A stretch of 64,000 nucleotides of DNA, from positions 1-64,000 of the forward strand of contig NZ_JAGIYZ010000015.1 in assembly GCF_017813355.1 (NCBI RefSeq), read 5' to 3'. Made by a program: the position numbers and the translations under genes. The stretch's first letter is position 1; each line of letters begins with the position of its first letter. The notes below the pieces were generated by a model, which was given only the letters and a program-made list of their open reading frames with translations, searched no databases and was not told the DNA's origin. This document shows, piece after piece, positions 24,828 through 33,255 of this stretch. This DNA is from Roseomonas nitratireducens. Lineage in GTDB: Bacteria > Pseudomonadota > Alphaproteobacteria > Acetobacterales > Acetobacteraceae.

Positions 24828-27362
24828 GTGGCGCTGACGGTGATGCATCTCGCCCATGGCGCGGGCGGCGGGGCGGGCCGCGCGGCGCGGCGGGCGCATC
24901 TCGCCACGCGGTCGGCCGGCATGCTCTCCGCCTTCGCCTTCGCCGAGGGCACGGCCGGGCCGGGCGACATCCTTCTCCGCGCGGCAGCCCCCGCCGATCA
25001 GGGCGAGGCGGCGCTCGCGGCCACGCTCCGCCAGCGCGTGCAGTGGGAGATCCTGCCGCAGGCGCGGCGCGGCGACGCCAGCACGCTGTTCTCCATCCCG
25101 CATCCGGGCCTCGCGCTCGACCGCCACCCGATGATCGCCGCGGCGGACATCCTGCACCTGCACTGGACGTCCTGGCTCGCCGCGCCGGCGCTGCTGCGGC
25201 GCTGGCACGATGCCGGCCGCGCCATCGTCTGGACGCTGCACGACCTCTGGCCGATGACCGGCGGCTGCCACTACGCCGATGGCTGCGAGCAGTTCCGCAC
25301 CGCCTGCATGGCCTGCCCCCAGCTGGCCGACGGCTGGTCGCTGGTGCCGAACGCCTTCGCCGAGAAGCGCGCGGGCTGGGAAGGCGTGCCGCTCGTCGTC
25401 GCACCTTCCGCATGGATGGCGGCGCAGGCGGCGGACAGCGCCATCCTCGGCGGCTGCCGGATCGAGATCGTCCCGAACGCGATCGAGACCGACATCTTCG
25501 CCCCGCCGCCGGACCGCGACGGCCTGCGCGCCGCGCTGGGCTTCGGCCCGGACGACCTGCTGATCATCGCCGGCGCCTACGACAACCGCGAAAGGCGCAA
25601 GGGCGGGGCGCTGCTCGCCGCCGCGCTGGCGCGCATCGCGGCGGATGGCAGCCTGGCCGCACTCCTGCCCGCTGGCGCGCGCGTGGCGCTGGCGGTCTTC
25701 GGCCGCTCGGCGCCCGGCGCGCCCACGGGGATCGAGACATTCGACCTGGGCGAGATGCGCGAGGATGCCGCGATCGCCGACATGCTCGGCGCCGCGGACC
25801 TCGCCTGCATCCCCTCGCTCGAGGACAACTACCCGAACCTGGCGCTGGAGGCGCTGGCCTGCGGCACGCCCTGCGTCGCGACGCCGGCGGGCGGGCTGCC
25901 CGACCTGGTGCGCGACGGACGCAGCGGCGTGCTGGCCGCGGCGACGGAGGAGGAGGCGCTCGCCGCCGCGCTGCTGCGCTTCGCCACCGACCATCGCGGC
26001 GACCGGGCGATGCGCGAGGCCTGCCGGCTTCAGGTCGAAGCCGAGAACGCGCCCGGCGTCGTCGGCGCACGCCTCGCCGAACTCTATGCCGGGATCGCGC
26101 CGCGCGGCCGCGCCGCGCCACCCGACGGCGCGTCCCATGCGCGCGCCGTGGCGGCGCTGGCCGCCGTGCCGGTGCCGGCCACAGCGATGCCCGCGGCGCC
26201 CTTCCTGGGCTTCCCGACGAACCTGCTGCTGCGGTCCGAAGCCGGGGCAGGCGCGGCGCAGCTCGCGCCATCGCCGATGCGGGACGACGCGCCGCGCATC
26301 CTCGCGCTGCAGGCGCGCCACGCGCATCACGGCGCGCGGTCGGGCCCGGCGCAGTTCCTGCGCCACCTGCCCGCCGGGCAGCGGGCGACGAGCATGGTGA
26401 CGCCGCTCGGCGCCGACCTCGCCGCGGGGCGCGACGGCGACTTCCTGGCCTGGGGGCGCCTACTGCGCGCCGGGCCCTTCGGCCAGCAGGGCAATGCCTG
26501 GCTCGCCGAGGCGGAGCTCCTCGCCGCCTGCGCGGATGCGGCCCCCGACCTGATCCACGCCATCGACGGCGAACTCGCGCTCGCGCTGCTCGCGCGGCTG
26601 CCGGCGGCGCTCTGCACGGGCGGGCGGCGGCCGCGCCTGGTCGCGACCTTCCACCAGCCCGCCGCGCTGCTGGGCGCGATGGTCGCGCCGCGATGGCTCG
26701 CGCGGCTCGATGCCGCGGTGATGCTGTGCGAGGCGCAGCGCCCGGCCCTCGCCGGGCACGTCGCGGCGGATCGGCTGCACGTCATCCCGCATGGCATCGA
26801 CACGGATTTCTTCACGCCGGGCCCGCGCGCCGACGTGTCGCGGGACGGCGTCCGCCTGCTCAGCGTCGGTCATTGGCTGCGCGACCACGCGACGGGCTTC
26901 GCCGCCCTCGCCATGCTGCGGCAGGTTGGCGTCCCGACGACGCTGCGCCTCGTCACGCCCGAGCCGCCGGCATCGAAGCCGGAGGGCACGGTGGTGGACG
27001 GCGGCCTGAGCGACGCGGCGCTGCGCCAGGCCTATCGCGACGCCGACGCGGTGCTGCTGCCGCTGCACGACGCCACGGCGAACAACGCGATCCTGGAGGC
27101 GATGGCCTGCGGTCGGCCGGTGATCGCGACCGATGTCGGCGGCGTGGCGGAGATGACGCAGGGCGCGGCGCGGCTCGTGCCGCCGGGCGACGCGACGGCG
27201 ATCGCGGAAGCCGTGCTCGACCTCGTCGAGCAACCCGCTTCCGCGGCGGCGCTGGCCCGGGCCGCGCGCGCGCGCGCCGAGGCGCTGGACTGGCGGCACG
27301 TCGCCGCGCGCCACGCGGCACTCTATGCGCGGCTGACGGAAGGCCACGCATGCGCGGCGTGA
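24828..27362 (+). CDS. Double GT4-family glycosyltransferase
   Basis: 844 residues from GTG 24828 (VALTVMHLAHG, the first strand). ATG 24843 is an alternative. Two complete glycosyltransferase family 4 units lie in tandem. Unit 1 (1 to about 420) has VWTLHDLWPMTGGCHY and the nucleotide-sugar motif SLEDNYPNLALEALACGTP. Unit 2 (about 460-844) has IPHGIDTDFFTPG and ANNAILEAMACGRPVIATDVGG. The linker is Ala/Pro-rich. Unit 1's WPMTGGCHYADGC / CMACPQ pattern is typical of colanic-acid-like enzymes. Two transfers in one chain suggest processive or sequential addition of two sugars. Its stop overlaps the next start by 13 bp. Confidence 0.88.
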   Translation: MALTVMHLAHGAGGGAGRAARRAHLATRSAGMLSAFAFAEGTAGPGDILLRAAAPADQGEAALAATLRQRVQWEILPQARRGDASTLFSIPHPGLALDRHPMIAAADILHLHWTSWLAAPALLRRWHDAGRAIVWTLHDLWPMTGGCHYADGCEQFRTACMACPQLADGWSLVPNAFAEKRAGWEGVPLVVAPSAWMAAQAADSAILGGCRIEIVPNAIETDIFAPPPDRDGLRAALGFGPDDLLIIAGAYDNRERRKGGALLAAALARIAADGSLAALLPAGARVALAVFGRSAPGAPTGIETFDLGEMREDAAIADMLGAADLACIPSLEDNYPNLALEALACGTPCVATPAGGLPDLVRDGRSGVLAAATEEEALAAALLRFATDHRGDRAMREACRLQVEAENAPGVVGARLAELYAGIAPRGRAAPPDGASHARAVAALAAVPVPATAMPAAPFLGFPTNLLLRSEAGAGAAQLAPSPMRDDAPRILALQARHAHHGARSGPAQFLRHLPAGQRATSMVTPLGADLAAGRDGDFLAWGRLLRAGPFGQQGNAWLAEAELLAACADAAPDLIHAIDGELALALLARLPAALCTGGRRPRLVATFHQPAALLGAMVAPRWLARLDAAVMLCEAQRPALAGHVAADRLHVIPHGIDTDFFTPGPRADVSRDGVRLLSVGHWLRDHATGFAALAMLRQVGVPTTLRLVTPEPPASKPEGTVVDGGLSDAALRQAYRDADAVLLPLHDATANNAILEAMACGRPVIATDVGGVAEMTQGAARLVPPGDATAIAEAVLDLVEQPASAAALARAARARAEALDWRHVAARHAALYARLTEGHACAA

Positions 27363-27931
27363 TCCGCCTGTCCGCCGCCGACTGGCTGGGCACCGACGAC
27401 GGCGTGCGCGCCAGCCTGCCCGTGCCCCGCGCCGCGCGCTGCGCCGTGCTGGCCGAAGGCTGGGCGGAACCGGGCGCGGCATCGCTCGTGGCGGGCGCGG
27501 GCGCGCCGGTCGCCTTCCTGCCGCTCGGCGCGGCGGCCTTCGCGTGGTGCGCGGCGGATGGCGGGGACGCGATCACCCTTCACGCGCCCGCACCGCCCGC
27601 GCGCTGCCGCGTCGCCTTCCATCCGTCCGGCATCGCCGCGACCTTCGCCGCGGCCCTGCCGCGCGCCCTCGCGACCACCACGGCGCGGTCGGCGCAAGGC
27701 TCCGCCCCGCACGCCGAAAGCCTCGCCGAGGCGCTGGGCAGGGCGGAGCCGGACGCGGCGCTGGCGATCCTCGCCGACATGCTGATCGCCGCGCGCGAGG
27801 CGCCGGAGACGATCGCCGCCGCGCGCGCGCTGCTGCGGCACGCCGCGCGGCACCCGCTGTGGCGCGGCCCGGCGCTCGGGGCGCTCCCCGCCGCGTTGAT
27901 GGAGGAGGAGGCGCGCAGCGCATGGCCCTGA
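27350..27931 (+). CDS. Hypothetical protein in glycan operon
   Basis: 193 residues, not recognised. Starts at ATG 27350 inside the end of the double glycosyltransferase gene and overlaps the next gene by 10 bp. The first half has beta-like segments with repeated Gly-Ala-Pro turns (SLVAGAGAPVAFLPLGAAAFAW). The second half is helical and Ala/Leu-rich (LAEALGRAEPDAALAILADM). No signal peptide or membrane span is seen. Overlaps on both sides and sequential frames support a real, coupled gene; a role in the same glycan pathway is inferred from context alone. Confidence 0.65.
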   Translation: MRGVIRLSAADWLGTDDGVRASLPVPRAARCAVLAEGWAEPGAASLVAGAGAPVAFLPLGAAAFAWCAADGGDAITLHAPAPPARCRVAFHPSGIAATFAAALPRALATTTARSAQGSAPHAESLAEALGRAEPDAALAILADMLIAAREAPETIAAARALLRHAARHPLWRGPALGALPAALMEEEARSAWP

Positions 27932-30414
27932 TCATCCTCGACCCGAACCTGGAGGGGGAATCGGGCCACCACCTGGCCTATGACCTCGCCATCGCGCGGG
28001 AAGCGATGGCGCGCGGGCAGACCGTGACGATCGTCGCCAACCGGCGCTTCGGCGTCAGCGCGATCGAGGGCGTGCGCGTCCTGCCGCATTTCACCGCGAC
28101 GACCTACGCCGTCCGGCACGACGACCCGGTGACGGGCCGGTTCGACGACATCCGCCACTTCAACGACCTGCTCGGCGCGGAACTCGCGCTGCTGCCGGCG
28201 GACCTGTTCGGGCCGCGCGACGCGGTACTCGCACCGACGGTGACCGAGACGCATCTCGCCGGCCTGCTCGGTTGGATGAAGGGGTTCGAGCCGGCCTCGG
28301 CGCCCTTGTTCGTCGTGCACCTGATGTTCCCCTCCGGCGTCGCGCTCGACGCGGCGGGGGTCCTGCAGGTGGAGGACCCGATCGCGGCCCTCGCCTACCG
28401 GCTGGCCGGGCGCGTCGCCGAGGCGCCGGGGCCGCCGGTGCACCTCTTCGCCAGCGGGCGGCAGCACGCCGTGGAGTTCAGTACGCTGTTCGGCCGGCCG
28501 GTGCCGGCGCATCCCCTGCCGATCCTGCCCGATCCACCGGAGGCCGTGGCGACGTCGGGCGACCGCGTGCTCCTGTTCGCCGGCGATGCGCGCGCGGACA
28601 AGGGCATCGCGCTGCTGCCGCCGCTGGTCGACCTGCTCGCCCCCGCCCGTCCCGGCTGGACCTTCGCCGCGCATGTGAACAGCGCGGCGGCCTGGGGGGA
28701 GGCGGCGGCGGCGGCGACCGAACTGCGGTCGCGGGCGGCGCTGCATCCGAACCTCGCCCTGGCCGAGGGGCGGCTGCAGCCGGAGGCCTATACGGCGCTG
28801 CTCGCCGGCGCGCGCATCGCGCTCCTGCCCTACGACCCGCAGCGCTACCGGCGGAAATCCTCGGGCGTGCTGTGGGAAGCGGTCTGCCTCGGCCTGCCGG
28901 TGGTGGTGCCGGAGGGCACCTGGCTCGAGAACGAGGCGCGGCACTGGGGCGCGGGGCATGTCGCCTACGCCGCGCAGGATCCCGCCGCGATCGCCGCAGC
29001 GCTCGGCGGCGCGATCGCGGAACGCGACGCGCTCGCGCAGGCCTCCGCCGGCGCGGCGCTGCGCTATCGCGCGGCCAATGGCGCGGCGGCGCTGCTCGAC
29101 CAGATCGGCGAGCTGTGGGTGCGCCACGCGGCGACGATGAGCCTCGTCGCGCGGCCGGCCGCCGCCGCCATCGACCTGGCGCAGCCGGAGGAAGGCTGGC
29201 ACCGGCCGGAACTGCTGAAGGGCAAGCCGGTGCGCTGGACGGACCGCGAGCCGGTGCTCGTCTTCGACTGGCCCTTCGCCACGCCCTGGCAGGTCGAACT
29301 CACCCTGCTGACGCATTTCGGCGCGGCGCAGCTCGAGCGCGCCGAGGCGCAGGCCGGCGGCCTGCCGGTCACGCTCGCCTTCCAGCGGGAGGGAACCGGC
29401 GGGCGGCTGCTGGCCTCGGGGCCGGGACCCGGGCGCGCGCGCCCGCGCGTCGCGCTGCGGATCCGGCTGGCGCACACGCATCGCCCGCCGAACGACGCGC
29501 GCGACCTCGGCGTGCTGGTGGCGGCGATCCGCATCGGCCCCGCGGGCGATGCGCCGCGCGTGGAACCCGCGCCACGCCCCTGCGCGACGGTGCTGAGCGC
29601 GCCCGCGGCCGAAGGCGGCTGGCCGCTCGCGGCGAGTGGGATGGTCATGACCGAGGCCGGCGCGCCCTGCGTGCTCGCCTTCCGCTTCGCCGAATCCGCC
29701 GTGCCGGCGATGCGCGCGGTGCGGCTGTTCCTCGCTGGGCGGGAGGTGCCGCTCATCCTCTCGGCCGAGGCGGCGGGCGGCTGGCTCGCCACCGTCGAAT
29801 TGCCGGCGGCGCTGCTGGCCGGCGCGGACCGGCTGCCCTGGGACCTGATGGCGGGCGAGGCGGACGCCGGCCCTGCGCCGCGCCTCGTCACCCTCGGCGC
29901 GGCGCCGCTCGGCGGCACGCCGCTGCAGCCCATCGACGCGGAGGCCCCGGCCATCGAGGCCGAGCCATCCCCCGTCGAAGCCGCGCCGCCGGAGCCGGTC
30001 CCGCCGCAGGCCGCGGAGGAGAGCGCGGGCGAGGGCTTCCTCTGGCACCGATCCGAAGGTTTCGGGGAGGCGGAAGGCCCCTTCCCCGAACTCGGCGTGC
30101 CCGCGGGGGTGCGCTGGGTCGTCTCGCGCCGCGCGCGCCTGGTCGTGCAGCGGGCGGCACCGGGCCCGGCGCGGATCCGCCTCGCCTATCGCAGCCTGCT
30201 GCTGCGCCAGCGCGCCACCGTCACGGCCCCCGGCGCGGCGGCGCAGCGCTTCGACCTGCCCGGCGGCAGGCTGCAGGACCGGCAGGAGGCGACGATCCCG
30301 ATCGACCTCCCGGGCGGCACGGCGACCGTCGCGCTCGACTTCGAAGGCGCGATCCGCGAGCCCGGCACCGGGCGCGACCTGGTCCTGCTGATCGAGGCGA
30401 TCGCGCTCGACTGA
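27922..30414 (+). CDS. GT4-like glycosyltransferase with C-terminal beta-rich half
   Basis: 830 residues. The first 400 form a GT-B glycosyltransferase: MALIILDPNLEGESGHHLAYDLA at the start, LFAGDARADKGIALLPPL for the second Rossmann fold, and SSGVLWEAVCLGLPVVVPEGTW for the nucleotide-sugar site. The remaining 430 residues hold two beta-sandwich-like modules (about 430-540 and 710-830). They end in the similar phrases DARDLGVLVAAIRI and GRDLVLLIEAIALD, joined by a Pro/Glu-rich linker (about 675-700). The modules may bind glycan or assemble the enzyme. Last gene of the operon, converging on prpE 44 bp away. Confidence 0.82.
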   Translation: MALIILDPNLEGESGHHLAYDLAIAREAMARGQTVTIVANRRFGVSAIEGVRVLPHFTATTYAVRHDDPVTGRFDDIRHFNDLLGAELALLPADLFGPRDAVLAPTVTETHLAGLLGWMKGFEPASAPLFVVHLMFPSGVALDAAGVLQVEDPIAALAYRLAGRVAEAPGPPVHLFASGRQHAVEFSTLFGRPVPAHPLPILPDPPEAVATSGDRVLLFAGDARADKGIALLPPLVDLLAPARPGWTFAAHVNSAAAWGEAAAAATELRSRAALHPNLALAEGRLQPEAYTALLAGARIALLPYDPQRYRRKSSGVLWEAVCLGLPVVVPEGTWLENEARHWGAGHVAYAAQDPAAIAAALGGAIAERDALAQASAGAALRYRAANGAAALLDQIGELWVRHAATMSLVARPAAAAIDLAQPEEGWHRPELLKGKPVRWTDREPVLVFDWPFATPWQVELTLLTHFGAAQLERAEAQAGGLPVTLAFQREGTGGRLLASGPGPGRARPRVALRIRLAHTHRPPNDARDLGVLVAAIRIGPAGDAPRVEPAPRPCATVLSAPAAEGGWPLAASGMVMTEAGAPCVLAFRFAESAVPAMRAVRLFLAGREVPLILSAEAAGGWLATVELPAALLAGADRLPWDLMAGEADAGPAPRLVTLGAAPLGGTPLQPIDAEAPAIEAEPSPVEAAPPEPVPPQAAEESAGEGFLWHRSEGFGEAEGPFPELGVPAGVRWVVSRRARLVVQRAAPGPARIRLAYRSLLLRQRATVTAPGAAAQRFDLPGGRLQDRQEATIPIDLPGGTATVALDFEGAIREPGTGRDLVLLIEAIALD

Positions 30415-30458
30415 ACGCCCGGCGCTGGCGCGGAACGGGTCGGCGGCAGAACGCCGCG

Positions 30459-32345
30459 CTACCGCATCGCGCCCTTCAGCACCTCGCCCACTTCCTCGAG
30501 GATCACGGGGTCGTCGATCGTCGGCGGCACGACATACTCGTCGCCATCGGCGATCTTGCGCAGCGTCGCGCGCAGTATCTTGCCCGAGCGTGTCTTCGGC
30601 AGGCGCGCGACGATGCGCGCATCCTTGAAGGCGGCGACGGGGCCGATCCGCTCGCGCACCATGGCGACGAGCTCGCCGCCGATCGTGGCCTCATCCTTCG
30701 TCACGCCGTGCTTCAGCACGACGAGGCCGAGCGGCACCTGGCCCTTCAGCGTATCCCGCACGCCGACCACGGCGCATTCGGCGACGTCGGGGTGCGATGC
30801 CAGCACTTCCTCCATCGCGCCGGTGGAAAGGCGGTGGCCGGCGACGTTGATGATGTCGTCGGTGCGGCTCATCACCCAGACATAGCCATCCGCGTCGATC
30901 ATCCCGGCATCGGCCGTGCTGTAGAAGCCCGGATGCGCGGCGAGGTAGGCGTCGCGGAAGCGTTCATCGGCGTTGAACAGCGTGGGCAGGCAGGAGGGCG
31001 GCAGCGGCAGCCGCACGGCGAGGCTGCCGATCTGCCCGCGCGGGACTTCCTGGTTCGCCTCGTCCAGCACCACCACGTCGTAGCCGGGCGCCGGCTTGCC
31101 GCCCGAGCCGGGCTTCGTCGGGAACAGGCCGAGGCCGCGGAAATTGCCGGTGATGGTCCAGCCGGTCTCGGTCTGCCACCAATGGTCCACCACCGGCTTG
31201 GCCAGCAGCCGCTCGGACCAGGTGACTGTGTCGGGGTCGCAGCGCTCGCCGGCGAGGTACAGCGCCTCGAGCTTCGAGAGGTCGTGGCGCGCGAGGAAGG
31301 CGCCGGCCGGATCCTCCTTCTTGATGGCGCGGATCGCGGTCGGCGCGGTGAACAGCACCTTCACGCCGTGGTCCGCGCAGACGCGCCAGAAGGTGCCGGC
31401 ATCGGGCGTGCCGACGGGCTTGCCCTCGAACAGCACCGTCGTGCAGCCCGCGAGCAGCGGCGCGTAGACGATGTAGGAATGGCCCACCACCCAGCCGACG
31501 TCCGACGCCGCCCAGAACACGTCCCCCGCGCCGACGCCGTAGACCAGCGACATGGAATTCGCGAGGGCGACGGCATGCCCGCCATTGTCGCGGAGAATCC
31601 CCTTGGGCGCGCCCGTGGTGCCCGAGGTGTAGAGGATGTAGAGCGGGTCCGTCGCCTCGACGCTGACGCAAGCGTGCGGCGCGGCGGCGGCCTCGGCGGC
31701 GAGCAGGTCCTCGTCGCGGCCGGGCGTCAGCTCGCAGGGATGCTCGGGGCGCTGGAGGACCAGCACCGCGCCGGGCTTGTGCGGCGACAGCGCGATCGCC
31801 GCGTCGATCAGCGGCTTGTACTTCACGACGCGCCCGGGCTCGAGCCCGCAGGAGGCGGAGACGATCGCCTTCGGCTTCGCATCGGCGATGCGCGCGGCGA
31901 GTTCGGCCGCGGCGAAGCCGCCGAACACCACCGAATGCACCGCGCCCAGCCGCGCGCAGGCGAGCATGGCGATCGCCGCTTCCGGCACCATCGGCATGTA
32001 GACGATGACGCGGTCGCCGCGCCCGACGCCGCGCGCGGCGAGCGCGCCGGCCACCTTCGCGACGCGCTGCTGCAGCGCGGCGTAGGTGATGGTCTCGACC
32101 CGCCCGGTCATCGGGCTGTCCCAGATGATGGCGGCCTGTTCGCCGCGCCCCGCGGCGACGTGCCGGTCCACCGCGTTGTGGCAGGTGTTCAGCCGCGCGC
32201 CGGGGAACCAGCGGCCATAGACGCCGAGCGCGGGATCGAAGACGCGCGCGGGCGGGACATCCCAGTCGATCGCCTTCGCCGCCGCGGCCCAATAGGCTTC
32301 GGGATCGCGGCGCCAGCGCGAATGCGTCTCGTCGTAGCGCGTCAT
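30459..32345 (-). CDS. prpE: Propionyl-CoA synthetase
   Basis: 628 residues, the standard length. AMP-forming enzyme that activates propionate (or acetate) to its CoA ester. Signatures: YTSGTTGAPKGILRDNGGH (the RDNGGH variant is diagnostic for PrpE rather than Acs), WWQTETGW, and PKTRSGKILRA with the acetylation-regulated Lys about 589. ATG 32345 gives MTRYDETHSRWRRDPEAYW, the normal start. Not linked to a methylcitrate operon here. Residue-level specificity (propionate versus acetate) is from family resemblance. Confidence 0.95.
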   Translation of the reverse strand: MTRYDETHSRWRRDPEAYWAAAAKAIDWDVPPARVFDPALGVYGRWFPGARLNTCHNAVDRHVAAGRGEQAAIIWDSPMTGRVETITYAALQQRVAKVAGALAARGVGRGDRVIVYMPMVPEAAIAMLACARLGAVHSVVFGGFAAAELAARIADAKPKAIVSASCGLEPGRVVKYKPLIDAAIALSPHKPGAVLVLQRPEHPCELTPGRDEDLLAAEAAAAPHACVSVEATDPLYILYTSGTTGAPKGILRDNGGHAVALANSMSLVYGVGAGDVFWAASDVGWVVGHSYIVYAPLLAGCTTVLFEGKPVGTPDAGTFWRVCADHGVKVLFTAPTAIRAIKKEDPAGAFLARHDLSKLEALYLAGERCDPDTVTWSERLLAKPVVDHWWQTETGWTITGNFRGLGLFPTKPGSGGKPAPGYDVVVLDEANQEVPRGQIGSLAVRLPLPPSCLPTLFNADERFRDAYLAAHPGFYSTADAGMIDADGYVWVMSRTDDIINVAGHRLSTGAMEEVLASHPDVAECAVVGVRDTLKGQVPLGLVVLKHGVTKDEATIGGELVAMVRERIGPVAAFKDARIVARLPKTRSGKILRATLRKIADGDEYVVPPTIDDPVILEEVGEVLKGAMR

Positions 32346-32517
32346 CGGCGCGTTCTCCCCAAGGGCGATGATTCGTTGCGGCGGAGCGTGGACCGCGTGC
32401 CGCGCAGCATGCAAGACGCCGCGCCGGCGCGCGGTCGTTGCGCCACGTCAATCTGCTGCAATGCAGCACGATGTCGCCGCTGGCGCATGGCATGAATCGC
32501 GTGCAACCATCACGCGC

Positions 32518-33234
32518 ATGAGCGGGTTCCATCGGCGTGCCTTCTCGACGGTCGCCAGCGGCGCGAAGCCCTCGGCGCAGGATTTCCTCCGCACGCGCGC
32601 GCAGGTCCACGCCGCGCTTCCGGCCGGTGCGCTCGCCGCGCAGCACTACGTGGTGTTCGACCTCGAATCGACCGGGCTCGATCCGACCGGCGGTGATGCG
32701 ACCTTGTCGATCGGCGCGGTGCGGCTGCGCAACGCAGCACCGGTCGCGCGCTTCTCCACGCTCGTCGATCCTTGCCGCGCCATCCCCGCCGAAAGCATCC
32801 GCTTCCACGGCATCACCGAGGCGATGGCGCGCGGCCAGCCCCGCGCGGCGGAGGCGATCGCCGGCTTCCTCGACTTCATCGGCGACGACGTGCTGGTGGC
32901 GCACAACGCCGCCTTCGACCGCACGCTGCTGCTGATGGAGGAGTATCGCGGCGCGCCGGCGGTGCGGAACCCGATCCTCTGCTCGGTGGCGCTGTCCCGC
33001 TGGCTCGACCCGGATGAGCCGGACCATTCGCTCGACGGGCTCTGCGGCCGGGCGGGCATCCTGATCGCGGGGCGGCACCAGGCGCTCGGCGATGCGGAGG
33101 CGACGGCGTCGCTCTGGGCGCATCTGCTGGCCCGCGCCGCGGCGCGCGGCGTGGACGACCTGCAGGACCTCGCGCAGCGCAGCCGGATGCAGATCTCGAT
33201 GTCGGCCTTGGCCGGGGACGGCATCGGCCCCTGA
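32518..33234 (+). CDS. DEDDh 3'-5' exonuclease, DnaQ-like
   Basis: 238 residues. Exonuclease of the Pol III epsilon superfamily. VVFDLESTGLDP gives Asp 48 and Glu 50, LVAHNAAFDRTLL gives the third Asp, and RHQALGDAEATASLW gives the His/Asp pair. A 45-residue N-terminal extension precedes the fold (YVVFD at about 45). No polymerase, UvrC or BRCT domain is attached, so it may serve repair, proofreading in trans or RNA trimming. Divergent from prpE (172 bp) and convergent with the RTX gene. Confidence 0.88.
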   Translation: MSGFHRRAFSTVASGAKPSAQDFLRTRAQVHAALPAGALAAQHYVVFDLESTGLDPTGGDATLSIGAVRLRNAAPVARFSTLVDPCRAIPAESIRFHGITEAMARGQPRAAEAIAGFLDFIGDDVLVAHNAAFDRTLLLMEEYRGAPAVRNPILCSVALSRWLDPDEPDHSLDGLCGRAGILIAGRHQALGDAEATASLWAHLLARAAARGVDDLQDLAQRSRMQISMSALAGDGIGP

Positions 33235-33255
33235 GCCCGCGCGCGGCGGCGCCGG

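Noticed and set aside
32346-32517. GTTCTCCCCAAGGGC as a LexA box ahead of the exonuclease
   Set aside because: Second half is GGGC, not GTTC, and it reads nearer the prpE start.
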